A DNA stretch of 34,151 bases from an uncultured Actinomycetes bacterium (GTDB lineage: Bacteria > Actinomycetota > Acidimicrobiia > Acidimicrobiales > SZUA-35): assembly GCA_902826025.1 (NCBI GenBank), contig CADEDH010000033.1:34907-69057 (forward strand), in the 5' to 3' direction. The notes beneath the pieces were generated by a model. The model made no database searches, was not told where the DNA came from, and saw only the letters and a program-made list of their open reading frames with translations. A program made the translations under genes and the position numbers. Shown piece after piece: positions 1 to 7,675 of this stretch (position 1 is its first letter; each line of letters starts with the position of its first letter).

Positions 1-38
1 GCACCGGGATCTGGGGCCGGGCGGGGCGGAGGGGCGGG

Positions 39-788
39 TCAGTCGGTGAGCAACAACCGGCGGAGGGTGGCGACGGTGGCCCCGTCGATGCCGATCGAGG
101 CGGCCGCCGACTCCCACGAGCCGTGGACCTCCCGCACACCCTCGACGAACCCGACCACGGCCTCGGTGGGGGCCTGCCAGGCCGCCACCGGCCGGTTGGC
201 GAGGATGCGGTCGGCGTCGGGCCGAGCCTGGATCTTGGCCAGGGCCCGCTCCATGTTCGCCTGCGACAGGGCGTAGTCGGCCACGATCGTGGCGTCGTCG
301 ACCCCGAGCACGCCCAGCAGCAGGGCCGCCGCGATCCCGGTGCGGTCCTTGCCGGCGGAGCAATGGAACACCAGGGGGTGGTGCTCCTCGCTGGCCAGCA
401 GCCCGAACAGCTCGACCAGGGCCGGCCCACCCCGTTCCAGCATCTTGAGGTAGCCCCGGGCCGCCGGCGGCCGTTCGTCGCTGGCCTGGCGGGCCACCCG
501 GGTCTCGTCGATCATCGGCAGGTGGATCCGCCGGAACCCCACCTCGGCCCAGCGGGCCACATGCGTCTCGCTCCCCCCACCTTCCCGGTGCCCGTACTCC
601 ATCGGAGTGCGGAAGTCGACGGCCGTGCGCAGCCCGAGCTGGCGCAGCACGGCCACGTCGGCCTCGGTGAGACGCAGGGCGTCGGACCGGAACACCCGGC
701 GCCACCGCACCCGGCGTCCGTCGGCTGTGGCGTACCCGCCGAGGTCACGGAAGTTGCTCGGCCCATACAGGCCCGGATCGCGCTCCAT
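39..788 (-). CDS. Tyrosine-protein phosphatase (DSP-like, Y_phosphatase3 type)
   Basis: A 249-residue protein with the cysteine phosphatase signature HCSAGKDRTG at residues 142-151. This gives Cys143 as nucleophile and Arg149 as phosphate-binding residue. The N-terminal NFRDLGGY (12-19) and the VFRSDAL segment (32-38) are typical of the bacterial tyrosine/phosphoinositide phosphatase family. It should act in the cytoplasm on phosphotyrosine or phosphoinositide; the substrate is unknown. The reading frame stays open far upstream over the next gene, but family similarity begins only at this ATG, which is preceded by GGAGG two bases away (a tight spacing). It lies about 165 bp downstream of the LivHM gene, separated by a repeat-rich hairpin region, so it may not be in the same transcript. 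The family call is firm; the start is likely. Confidence 0.88.
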   Translation of the reverse strand: MERDPGLYGPSNFRDLGGYATADGRRVRWRRVFRSDALRLTEADVAVLRQLGLRTAVDFRTPMEYGHREGGGSETHVARWAEVGFRRIHLPMIDETRVARQASDERPPAARGYLKMLERGGPALVELFGLLASEEHHPLVFHCSAGKDRTGIAAALLLGVLGVDDATIVADYALSQANMERALAKIQARPDADRILANRPVAAWQAPTEAVVGFVEGVREVHGSWESAAASIGIDGATVATLRRLLLTD

Positions 789-814
789 CGCCTCCGAGGG
801 TGCCCGCTCCGACC

Positions 815-972
815 CTAGCCGGGCAAGCCCGCCGTATGTTTCGGGGGCTGGCGCCCCCGCCGGCGCTCCGCGCCTCCCCCATCCGGCGGTGGGGCCCCAC
901 CCACCGCCAGCGCCTCCGGCCCACGCTTCGGGGGCTGACGCCCCCGCCGGCGCTAGCCGGGCAAGCCCGCCG
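815..972. repeat. Duplicated hairpin repeat between phosphatase and livHM genes
   Basis: Two short sequences each occur twice. A 20-bp unit starting ctagccgggcaag is at 815-834 and 953-972. A 28-bp unit containing a cgggggc-N4-gcccccg hairpin is at 840-867 and 927-954, differing at one base (loop tggc versus tgac). Between them 890-910 holds further inverted GC-rich sequence. The second copy overlaps the 3' end of the fused permease gene and supplies its TAG stop. The hairpins could end minus-strand transcription of livHM, but there is no T-tract. It looks like a mobile or dispersed palindromic repeat; whether it recurs in the genome cannot be seen here. Confidence 0.7.
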
Positions 973-3013
973 CCAGATCGGATGCATCGGCTCCTACCCC
1001 CGGCCCGAAACCGGCGCCGGCCCGCTCCCGGGCCACCAGCCGGCGCAGGGCGGGCACGATCCCGTCGGGCACCACCAGCGTCCCCACCAACAGAGCCAGG
1101 CCCCACAGGAGGTAGGCGCCTCCACCGGTGGCGTCCGGGGCCACGCCCTGGGCACCCAGGGCCCAGCCGGTGGTCCCCAGGAACCACGGGGTGCCGATAT
1201 AGAGCACGGCGGCCAGCACCGGCCCGGCCAGGGAGTCGACCCCGCACAGCAGCACCAGGGCAAAGGCGGCCAGCGACCGGAACGGGTCGAGGATGCTGCC
1301 CGTCACCGCCTGCTGGGGCACCGCCATCAGGGCTCCGCCCATCGCCCCCAGCGCCGTGGCCAGGGCGAAGGCGGAGGTACGGATCCGGGCCACCGGCACC
1401 CCCATGGAGGCGGCGGCCAGGGCGTCGTCGGTGCTCGCTCGCAGGGCCCGGCCCCAGGCCCCGCCGAGCAGGCGGTGTACCAGGCCCAGAGCCAGGGCCG
1501 CGATCATCAGGGCCACCACGTGGTACCAGGTGTGGTCGCGCCCACCGTCGGGGAACCACGACGGGGCGGCCGGCACGGGGATGAGGGGCGGCCCCAGGTC
1601 GCCCCCGGTGAAGCGGCGGAACAAGCCCACCAGATTGGGTAGCACCACGGCCACGCAGAAGGTGATCACGGCCAGGTACTGGCCCCGGATCCGCAGGGCG
1701 GGGAACCCCACCGCCACCCCGGCGACGGCGCCCACCGCGGCGGCCAGCACCACTCCCAGCAGGGGGTGGATGCCGTACCGGCCGGCGATACCCACTGTGT
1801 AGGCCCCCACGCCCATGAAGGCGGCGTGACCCAGCGACAGCCCCCCGGCCGGGCCCAGCAGCACGGCCAGGCCGGCGAAGGCCACCACCGTGCCCACCAG
1901 CTGCACCCAGGTACGGGCGTCGACCACGGGCAGGATCCACGCCGGCAGCGCGGCCACGGCCACCACCAGCCCGGCCCGGCCCAGCCAACGGGCCCACCCC
2001 AGCGACGGCTCGGCCGACCGGACCACGGCCGAGCGCCAGCCCGGCTCGGGCGACCGGCGCAGACCCTGGCCCCCCGTCAGCAGATCGGCCACCCCGCCCA
2101 CGGTCTCTCCCGGGCGAACCACCAGCAACACGATGAGGCCCACCACGATCAGGGGGAACGACAAGGTCTCGCCGGTGGCCGGCCCGTACCCACCGATCAG
2201 GCTCTGGCCGACACCCACCACCAGGCCCCCGATCAGGGCCCCGCCGGGCCGGGCGAACCCACCGATGGCGGCGGCCACGAACCCGAACACGAGCAGGCGC
2301 ACCATCATGTCGGGCGTGAGCACCAGGCGGGACGCCGACAACACTCCCACCAGCGTCCCGATGCCAGCGGCCATCGCCCAGCTCCCCATCCACACCCGCC
2401 GCACCCGGATACCGGCCAGGGCGCTCGGCCCCGGGGCCATGGCCACCGAGCGGAAGGCGAGTCCGGCCCGGGTCCGGCGGGAAGCCAGCCACAGCACGCC
2501 GTACAGGGCCAGGAGCACGGCCCACAGCCCGATGGTGGCCACCCGGAGCCGGGCCCCGGCCAGTCCGATGTGGGCGTTCGGGCCCGACGGAAACAGCGAG
2601 GGGAACGAGCCCGACCGGGTCCAGGTCATGGTGGCCCAGGCGTTGGCCAGCATCAGGAGAGCCACCGTCACCCGCACCGTCGACCCCACCGGGCGGTCGG
2701 CCACCCGCCGCACCAGGAAACGCTCCAGCAGGGCCCCGATCGCGGCGGACACGGCCACCGCCCCCACCACTGCCAGCCAGGTGGGCCAGGGGGCGAAGGG
2801 CACGATCTGGCGGGCGATGCCGGTGCCGGCCAGCCGGGACGAGACCGAGCTCGACAGCACCAGGGCCAGGTAGGTGCCGATCGTGCCCATCTCGCCCTGG
2901 GCCAGGTTGAGCCGGCCGGTGCCCTGGTAGACGATCGTCAGGGCCAGGGCCAGGGCACCGAAGAGCGATCCGTCGGCCAGGCCGTCGAGCACCCGCTGCA
3001 CGAACAGGGTCAT
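953..3013 (-). CDS. Fused branched-chain amino acid ABC permease (LivH-LivM fusion)
   Basis: A 686-residue, very hydrophobic protein that joins two permeases usually encoded separately. Residues 1 to about 300 are LivH-like: the start has the family's DGLADGSLFGALALALTIVYQ region followed by GRLNLAQGEMG. Residues from about 340 are LivM-like, with LLGPAGGLSLGHAAFMGVGAY and then FPALRIRGQYLAVITF. It should form the whole membrane channel of an importer for branched-chain amino acids or another small organic solute. No LivF/LivG ATPases or LivK-type binding protein are in the window, so partners must be elsewhere. It starts 12 bp after the metallo-beta-lactamase gene and is probably co-transcribed with it. 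The last codons and stop lie in a repeated sequence. Family assignment is strong; the substrate is unknown. Confidence 0.9.
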   Translation of the reverse strand: MTLFVQRVLDGLADGSLFGALALALTIVYQGTGRLNLAQGEMGTIGTYLALVLSSSVSSRLAGTGIARQIVPFAPWPTWLAVVGAVAVSAAIGALLERFLVRRVADRPVGSTVRVTVALLMLANAWATMTWTRSGSFPSLFPSGPNAHIGLAGARLRVATIGLWAVLLALYGVLWLASRRTRAGLAFRSVAMAPGPSALAGIRVRRVWMGSWAMAAGIGTLVGVLSASRLVLTPDMMVRLLVFGFVAAAIGGFARPGGALIGGLVVGVGQSLIGGYGPATGETLSFPLIVVGLIVLLVVRPGETVGGVADLLTGGQGLRRSPEPGWRSAVVRSAEPSLGWARWLGRAGLVVAVAALPAWILPVVDARTWVQLVGTVVAFAGLAVLLGPAGGLSLGHAAFMGVGAYTVGIAGRYGIHPLLGVVLAAAVGAVAGVAVGFPALRIRGQYLAVITFCVAVVLPNLVGLFRRFTGGDLGPPLIPVPAAPSWFPDGGRDHTWYHVVALMIAALALGLVHRLLGGAWGRALRASTDDALAAASMGVPVARIRTSAFALATALGAMGGALMAVPQQAVTGSILDPFRSLAAFALVLLCGVDSLAGPVLAAVLYIGTPWFLGTTGWALGAQGVAPDATGGGAYLLWGLALLVGTLVVPDGIVPALRRLVARERAGAGFGPGVGADASDLAAGLPG

Positions 3014-3025
3014 GGCCGGATCACG

Positions 3026-4336
3026 CTAGTGCGCTCCAGAGCCTCCGGCCAGGTCTCGTTGCCCCTGGTCGGATGCCCGCGCTGCGTGAGCGAGGATGTT
3101 GCGGGCCATCGAGCTCTCGTGGAGCCCGGCGTGGGCCCGGTACACCTCGGCCCGCAGCGCCCATACCTCGGCGTTGCCCGGCTCGGCCAGAGCGGCGAAC
3201 TCCACCAGGTGGCAGGCGGCCCGGGCATCGCCCCCGTCGAGCAGGGCCCGGGCCCGATCCAGCACCGGGCCGGCACCCCCGGCCAGGGTCACCCACTCCC
3301 GGGCCTGCTGGGCCCGAGGCGCCGGCAGCAGGTTGTCGGGCTCGCCGTCCCACCAACCGCCGTAGCGGCGCCACACGTTGCGCACCAGGAACTGGGGATG
3401 GTCGTAGACCGGCCGGAGCCACGGCTTGTCCCGCAGGTGGGCCGGCACCGCCACCTCGTGGAGGCAGGTGTCGAGCGTGAGACCCTGGTTCATCAGGGCC
3501 AGCGTCTGGTCCTCGATCGACTCCAGCAGCTCAGCGGTGTCGGTGAGCGCGGTCACGATCCGGTCGCGGCCGAAGATGGGCAGGCCGTGGCCGGCCAGCA
3601 GCAGTTCGGGGCCCAGGGCGGCCATCTCCCGCAGGGCGGTGGCCCAGTCCGACAGGTAGCGCTGCACCTTCTGGGGGTTCCCGGCGTTGGGCACCGCCCA
3701 GATGAAGAGATCGCCGGGGTGGAGGATCTTCCGCTCCGGCACCCAGGTCCAGGTGGCGTCGTCGGTCTCCCCCCGGGCGTGACGCAGCTCGAACGTGAGG
3801 TCGCCCCGGGTGAACGTGAGCGACCGCTCGTAGGTCACGTCGGGCAGGCGGAACTCCGAGGGCCAGGTGAAGCCGGGCAGGTCGATGGCGAACTGGCGCC
3901 GGTTGATGGCGGTGTTCCAGCCGACGGTGCGGGTGTAGCGGGCGAAATGCTCGGGCACGTCGCGATGGGCGTAGACCACGGGTCGGGCCCACCCCCGTTC
4001 GGCCGCCTCGGCCTCGAACAGGGCGGTGCCGAACACGTGGTCGATGTGGTGATGGGAGTAGATGGCGGCGGCCAGCGGATCGGGCCGCCAGCGGCGCACC
4101 TCGGCGTGCACGATGTCGCGGTCGAAGGCGCCGCCGGTGTCGAGCATCACCAGGCCGTCGCCGGTGTCGACGGCGTTGACCGAGGCCACGCTCTTGAGGT
4201 GGAGCACGTCGTCGGCGATCTCCTCGCCGTGGATCTGGCCGTCGTCGCCGGGGAGGCGGGCCACCGGGTGGTGGGCGTGGACCAGGTCGCCCCGCCCCTG
4301 CCAGTGCTCCTCGGCCAACTCGCGAATTGTCGCCAT
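3026..4336 (-). CDS. MBL-fold hydrolase with alkylsulfatase-type dimerisation domain
   Basis: A 436-residue metallo-beta-lactamase-fold protein. The metal motif HHHIDH is at 95-100, further candidate ligands are in RGETDD (189-193) and HPGD (206-209), and a terminal metal His lies in LLLAGHGLP (about 250). After the catalytic domain comes the helical region characteristic of SdsA1/YjcS-type alkyl sulfatases (PAHLRDKPWLRPVY and WDGEPDNLLP, about 320-370), then a TPR-like helix pair near the C-terminus. No signal peptide is visible, so it is probably cytoplasmic. It likely hydrolyses sulfate esters, though the family also contains enzymes of unknown substrate. Translation probably starts on a leaderless mRNA (-10 TAAGGT six bases before the ATG). 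It lies immediately upstream of the LivHM permease, which suggests uptake and breakdown of a shared compound; that is inference. Confidence 0.85.
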   Translation of the reverse strand: MATIRELAEEHWQGRGDLVHAHHPVARLPGDDGQIHGEEIADDVLHLKSVASVNAVDTGDGLVMLDTGGAFDRDIVHAEVRRWRPDPLAAAIYSHHHIDHVFGTALFEAEAAERGWARPVVYAHRDVPEHFARYTRTVGWNTAINRRQFAIDLPGFTWPSEFRLPDVTYERSLTFTRGDLTFELRHARGETDDATWTWVPERKILHPGDLFIWAVPNAGNPQKVQRYLSDWATALREMAALGPELLLAGHGLPIFGRDRIVTALTDTAELLESIEDQTLALMNQGLTLDTCLHEVAVPAHLRDKPWLRPVYDHPQFLVRNVWRRYGGWWDGEPDNLLPAPRAQQAREWVTLAGGAGPVLDRARALLDGGDARAACHLVEFAALAEPGNAEVWALRAEVYRAHAGLHESSMARNILAHAARASDQGQRDLAGGSGAH

Positions 4337-4342
4337 GGCCGT

Positions 4343-4348
4343 ACCTTA
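4343..4348 (-). promoter_or_regulatory. -10 element, leaderless start of MBL hydrolase gene
   Basis: TAAGGT ends six bases before the ATG at 4336, as expected when transcription begins at or next to the A of the start codon. No Shine-Dalgarno sequence is present. It fits a pattern seen at several other genes in the window. Confidence 0.5.
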
Positions 4349-4401
4349 GGTGCTCGCCAGGGGCTGGGCCGGCGAACGGCCGAGCCCGTCGGGCGTTGCC
4401 G

Positions 4402-4878
4402 TCAGGGGGCGGGATCGGTGGTGATCCCGGCCACCACCGCCTGACCGCCCTCCTGGTCGAGCACGATCGTGTACCAGCTCCCGGCGGCCAGGTCGGCTAC
4501 CTCGGGCCGGAGCAGCAGCGGGTCGACCGACCAGTCCCGGCCGTCCATGGTGAAGCTGATGTTGTCGTAGTTGTCGGGGTCGGGGGCGACCGGGAGGTAG
4601 TCGGAATCGGCACCCTGGTCGATACCGGCGAACCGGGTGTGGAACGACGGGTCTTCGGTGGCCCCGGCCGCCACGTCACGGCCCAGGAACAGCCGGTCTA
4701 TCCGGGCGTCCATGCCGTTGTGGATACGGATGTTCACCGCCTCCGCCGGGTCGAGATCGGCGGCGTCGTTGCCCCGCAACGACAGGGCCAGGGCCACCAT
4801 GGTGGCGATGGCCATCAGGATGGGCACCACCACCACGGCGGCGATGAGCTTTCCTGACGTGCGCCGCGATCCAGCCAC
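4402..4878 (-). CDS. Hypothetical membrane-anchored protein (paralogue 1)
   Basis: A 158-residue protein of unknown function. It has a short basic N-terminus (SRRTSGK), one hydrophobic helix at about 11-33, and an acidic extracytoplasmic domain. The domain starts with DLDPAEAVNIRIHN (41-54), followed by MDARIDRLFLGR. The next gene upstream encodes a clear paralogue with the same motif order and length. The GTG start is chosen because TACCAT lies six bases upstream and the anchor begins right after it; an overlapping ATG is out of frame. Possible roles include an immunity or accessory partner of the WXG100-like protein two genes upstream, but nothing in the sequence proves this. No known family recognised. 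Confidence 0.8.
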   Translation of the reverse strand: MAGSRRTSGKLIAAVVVVPILMAIATMVALALSLRGNDAADLDPAEAVNIRIHNGMDARIDRLFLGRDVAAGATEDPSFHTRFAGIDQGADSDYLPVAPDPDNYDNISFTMDGRDWSVDPLLLRPEVADLAAGSWYTIVLDQEGGQAVVAGITTDPAP

Positions 4879-4884
4879 GGCGGC

Positions 4885-4890
4885 ATGGTA
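4885..4890 (-). promoter_or_regulatory. -10 element, leaderless GTG start of paralogue 1
   Basis: TACCAT lies six bases before the GTG at 4878. The gene therefore may have its own promoter in the 39-bp gap after paralogue 2, despite the operon-like spacing. Confidence 0.4.
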
Positions 4891-4917
4891 GCCGGCCCCA
4901 TCCGGTGCCCCCGAGGC

Positions 4918-5409
4918 TCAGGCCGGGGCCGGGTCGGCGGTCACCTCAGTGACGACGATCAGGCCGTTCTGCTGGTCGAAGACGAACGTGTAGTACCCGC
5001 CGGGCCGGAGGTCGGCCACCAACGGCGACAGCGCCCGGGGATCGACCGGGAACGTGTCGCTACCGACGACCACCTCGGCCCCCTCGTAGTTCGGCGCATA
5101 GTGCTCCACTGGCTGGTACCCGGAGTCGGCGCCGGCTGCGATGTCGGAGTAGCGGGTCCTGAACGTCGGGTTGCTCGACGACGCGGGATCGATGCCCCGC
5201 CCCAACCACAGCCGGTCGATCTCGACGTCCATGTCGTTGTGGATGCGGATGTTGACCGCTACCGCCGGGTCCAGGTCCGCGGCGTTGTCGGTGTGGAGGT
5301 AGATCTGAATGGCGGCGAAGGCGGCCCCTGCCAGCAGCAACGGCACCGACAGCACAGCCACCCCGATCAGCACCAACGCCCGCCGCTGAGACTTCGCCAC
5401 GGCCGGCAT
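4918..5409 (-). CDS. Hypothetical membrane-anchored protein (paralogue 2)
   Basis: A 163-residue protein from the ATG at 5409: basic start (AKSQRR), one hydrophobic helix at about 11-32, then an extracytoplasmic domain. DLDPAVAVNIRIHN and MDVEIDRLWLGR closely match the neighbouring downstream protein, and both end in a (V/I)T(A/T)DPAP motif. The two genes are a tandem duplication that has diverged substantially. The ATG gives an N-terminus of the same length as the paralogue. A TTG at 5454 would add 15 residues and overlap the stop of the WXG100-like gene as TTGA, which would mean translational coupling; I cannot exclude it. Function unknown; no enzymatic motif seen. Confidence 0.78.
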   Translation of the reverse strand: MPAVAKSQRRALVLIGVAVLSVPLLLAGAAFAAIQIYLHTDNAADLDPAVAVNIRIHNDMDVEIDRLWLGRGIDPASSSNPTFRTRYSDIAAGADSGYQPVEHYAPNYEGAEVVVGSDTFPVDPRALSPLVADLRPGGYYTFVFDQQNGLIVVTEVTADPAPA

Positions 5410-5450
5410 GCTAACCGGCTGTGCGGCGCTGGTGCCCGGCGACGGTGCCG

Positions 5451-6782
5451 TCAACCGAACAGCCCGGTCAAGGGAGTGAACGGCGGCCCGACCAGATCAT
5501 CGGCGTGATCGAGTAGCACCCCACCGGCAGCCTGCAGACCGTCGGCGGTCAGATCCAACTGCTTGTTCGCCAGGTCCCAGGCGTTGTCGCCGGTGCCGAT
5601 GATGATGTTCCCGGTTCCCCGGGCCACGTCGCCCAGACCTGACGGGTGGCCCGCGGCCACGTCGAGCGCGCCCCGGCCGATGGTGTAGCCGCCTTCGCCG
5701 AGGATCGCCACCTGGCCGATGGCCTCCTCGGCCCCGAGAGCGTGCGCCACCTGGACGGCCGTCACCAGCCGCTGATCGGCGTCTGGCGCCAGTGCGGTCA
5801 CCTGGGACAGGTCGGCATCCAGCGTCGGGTGATTGCCAACCCACCAGGAGATCCCGGCGTACTGTCCGGTGGTGGGCGAGCCGGTCGATGTGAACTCCCG
5901 GCCGAGGTAGTTGTAGCCCGGCCCGATGCCCTGATGGTTGTAGAGGTAGCCGGCGGCATCGTGGAAGATGCCGTGGTAGCCTACGGCGTCGTTGTCACCC
6001 GGCTGGTAGGAGTCGTCGGCCCCACCCACGAGACCGCCCGTGGGGTTGAGGAGGGCACCGAACACCGGGTCGATGCCGTACAGGTCGCCAACCACCGAGC
6101 CGTAGCGGAGCGAGGCGGTGGACCCGAGGAAATCGCCGTGCCGGTCCAGGTCGATGGATGGTGCGTCCACTCCCCGGTCGTCGGCCAGTAGCTGCTGGTA
6201 GGTGGCGTACTGGGCCCGGAACTCGCCCCGGTCGACACCCCGGATATCGGCGATCCGGTCGAGGTTGGCCTGGAGCCGGGCCGGATCGGCGCCGTCATCG
6301 GCCAACACCGCCTCCAGCAGACCGTTCAGCTCGGGCGAGTTCTCCCCCGGGACCCGGCGCCCGACGAAACCGTTCATGTAGTCCTCGCTGAACACGTCCT
6401 CCACCGGCCGGGCCGTGGGCACCGGCCCGGTGATCGGGGAGGGCCCCTCGATGGGGCCGGGCGGGCCGAGCGGCGACGCCAGGCCGCCGGGCCCGAAGGC
6501 GGCGCCGCCGTCGACGGCGCTCGCCATCTCCTGGGCCCGTCGGTTGCGTTCGATGGTGGCCGCCGCCTCGGCGAGGGCGGCCACGGCGGTGCTCAGCGCT
6601 CGGCGGTGCACGGTGGTCCACACCGTGCGGAACTGGCCGGCATCGGGACCCGCCCACAGCTGGTCGAGAGCAGCGACGCCGGTGGAGGCGCCGGCCGCGA
6701 TCGACTGCAGGGTTCCGGATTGACGCTCGAACGAGGCCCTCAGCCGCGCCAGCCCGTCGAGATCGGCTCCTTGCACGCCCAT
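5451..6782 (-). CDS. WXG100-like protein with large C-terminal domain (putative secreted effector)
   Basis: A 443-residue protein. The first ~90 residues are helical and carry a W-x-G turn (Trp43-Ala-Gly45, in LDQLWAGPDAGQF), the size and position expected of WXG100/ESX-type proteins. A Pro/Gly-rich linker follows (about 95-125). The C-terminal ~300 residues match no family I recognise. They contain YHGIFHDAAGYLYN at about 269-282, whose His-Asp...Tyr arrangement faintly resembles secreted phospholipase A2 active sites, but no paired cysteines are present. The ATG at 6782 is chosen over an upstream in-frame start because AGGGAGAGG lies seven bases before it and it puts the WXG turn near residue 43. 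Two paralogous membrane-anchored proteins follow directly downstream. No type VII secretion ATPase is in the window, so export is inferred only from the N-terminal fold. Confidence 0.72.
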   Translation of the reverse strand: MGVQGADLDGLARLRASFERQSGTLQSIAAGASTGVAALDQLWAGPDAGQFRTVWTTVHRRALSTAVAALAEAAATIERNRRAQEMASAVDGGAAFGPGGLASPLGPPGPIEGPSPITGPVPTARPVEDVFSEDYMNGFVGRRVPGENSPELNGLLEAVLADDGADPARLQANLDRIADIRGVDRGEFRAQYATYQQLLADDRGVDAPSIDLDRHGDFLGSTASLRYGSVVGDLYGIDPVFGALLNPTGGLVGGADDSYQPGDNDAVGYHGIFHDAAGYLYNHQGIGPGYNYLGREFTSTGSPTTGQYAGISWWVGNHPTLDADLSQVTALAPDADQRLVTAVQVAHALGAEEAIGQVAILGEGGYTIGRGALDVAAGHPSGLGDVARGTGNIIIGTGDNAWDLANKQLDLTADGLQAAGGVLLDHADDLVGPPFTPLTGLFG

Positions 6783-6858
6783 CGCCAACCCTCTCCCTAC
6801 CTCGGAATCGTCCTGCCCGTTCTCGGGGTCATCCTGACCGGCCGGGCCGCCGATCACC

Positions 6859-6874
6859 ACGGGATCGATCCCGT
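6859..6874. promoter_or_regulatory. 16-bp perfect palindrome upstream of WXG100-like gene
   Basis: acgggatcgatcccgt is a perfect 16-bp palindrome in the 123-bp gap between the L,D-transpeptidase stop and the WXG100-like start. It could be a dimeric repressor's operator or part of a terminator for the upstream gene. No T-tract follows. The rest of the gap shows nothing clear. Confidence 0.3.
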
Positions 6875-6905
6875 CGTCACGGCGTGGAGGATCCCGGATC
6901 CGGGG

Positions 6906-7664
6906 CTACGGCGTGATGATGACCGGCGTGCCGAGGGGCAGGTACGACGCCAGGTCGGCGATCACGTCGTTGGGCACCCGGATGCAGCCGTGGCTGACGT
7001 CGCCGCCCACCGACGAGGGGTCGTCGGTGCCGTGGATCCCGATCACGGCGTCCTCTCCCTGGAACGACTCGAGCGTCTCGCTGTAGCCCGACAGGCCGAA
7101 GGCGTAGGGCCCGTAGGGGCCGTCGGGGTCGGGCGGTTGCAGCAGCTCGGTCAGGTAGAAGGCGCCGAGCGGGGTGGGGGTGGCACCGGTGCCGATCCCG
7201 ACGCTGGTCTCGGTGATCGGCTGGTTGGCCTCCAGCACGGTCAGGCGGTGCGCCGACACGTCCACCTCCACCCGGTAGGGGTTCCGGTAGAGGGTGACGT
7301 CGGCGTACCGGATCCAGCCCGTCGTCCCGTTGGGCCGCACCGGCAGCAGCACCCGCAACCAGTCGCCCTGGATCTCGACGGCCTGGAACACCAGCGGGCC
7401 GCCGTTGTCGAGCGGATGGGCAAAGCGGCCGACCTCGGCGGACGACACCGACGGACTCCTATAGGCCACCACCTCGGCCACCGCCCCCTGGGCCACCACC
7501 ACCTCGTCGGGGTAGACCGGGGCGCTGGGGCCCTCGGGCGGCTGCTCCACCGCCACCGGAGGGGCGGGATCAGCGGTGGCGCAACCGGTCAGTCCCGTAA
7601 CCGGGAGCGCCACGAGCAGGGCGAACAGGACAGTTGGCAGCGGGCCGGCCCGCCGGACGTGCAC
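6906..7664 (-). CDS. L,D-transpeptidase lipoprotein (YkuD fold)
   Basis: A 252-residue cell-wall cross-linking enzyme. The N-terminus has a hydrophobic signal ending in a lipobox, LTGC, with the lipidated Cys at 28. A bacterial SH3-like stretch (about 55-125) precedes the YkuD domain (about 130-252), which carries IHGT at 210-213 and SHGCIRV at 224-230, so Cys227 is the catalytic nucleophile. It should form 3-3 cross-links or anchor proteins to peptidoglycan outside the membrane. The GTG start is the only plausible start downstream of the previous gene's stop and gives a proper lipoprotein signal; it follows that stop by 11 bp, so the two genes are probably co-transcribed. The family is certain; the start is likely. 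Confidence 0.9.
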   Translation of the reverse strand: MHVRRAGPLPTVLFALLVALPVTGLTGCATADPAPPVAVEQPPEGPSAPVYPDEVVVAQGAVAEVVAYRSPSVSSAEVGRFAHPLDNGGPLVFQAVEIQGDWLRVLLPVRPNGTTGWIRYADVTLYRNPYRVEVDVSAHRLTVLEANQPITETSVGIGTGATPTPLGAFYLTELLQPPDPDGPYGPYAFGLSGYSETLESFQGEDAVIGIHGTDDPSSVGGDVSHGCIRVPNDVIADLASYLPLGTPVIITP

Positions 7665-7675
7665 CGGCGGCGAGC

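Noticed and set aside
789..2525. N-terminal extension of the tyrosine phosphatase over the LivHM gene
   Set aside because: The extension is Gly/Arg/Pro-rich without domain features and overlaps a conserved permease on the same strand in another frame.
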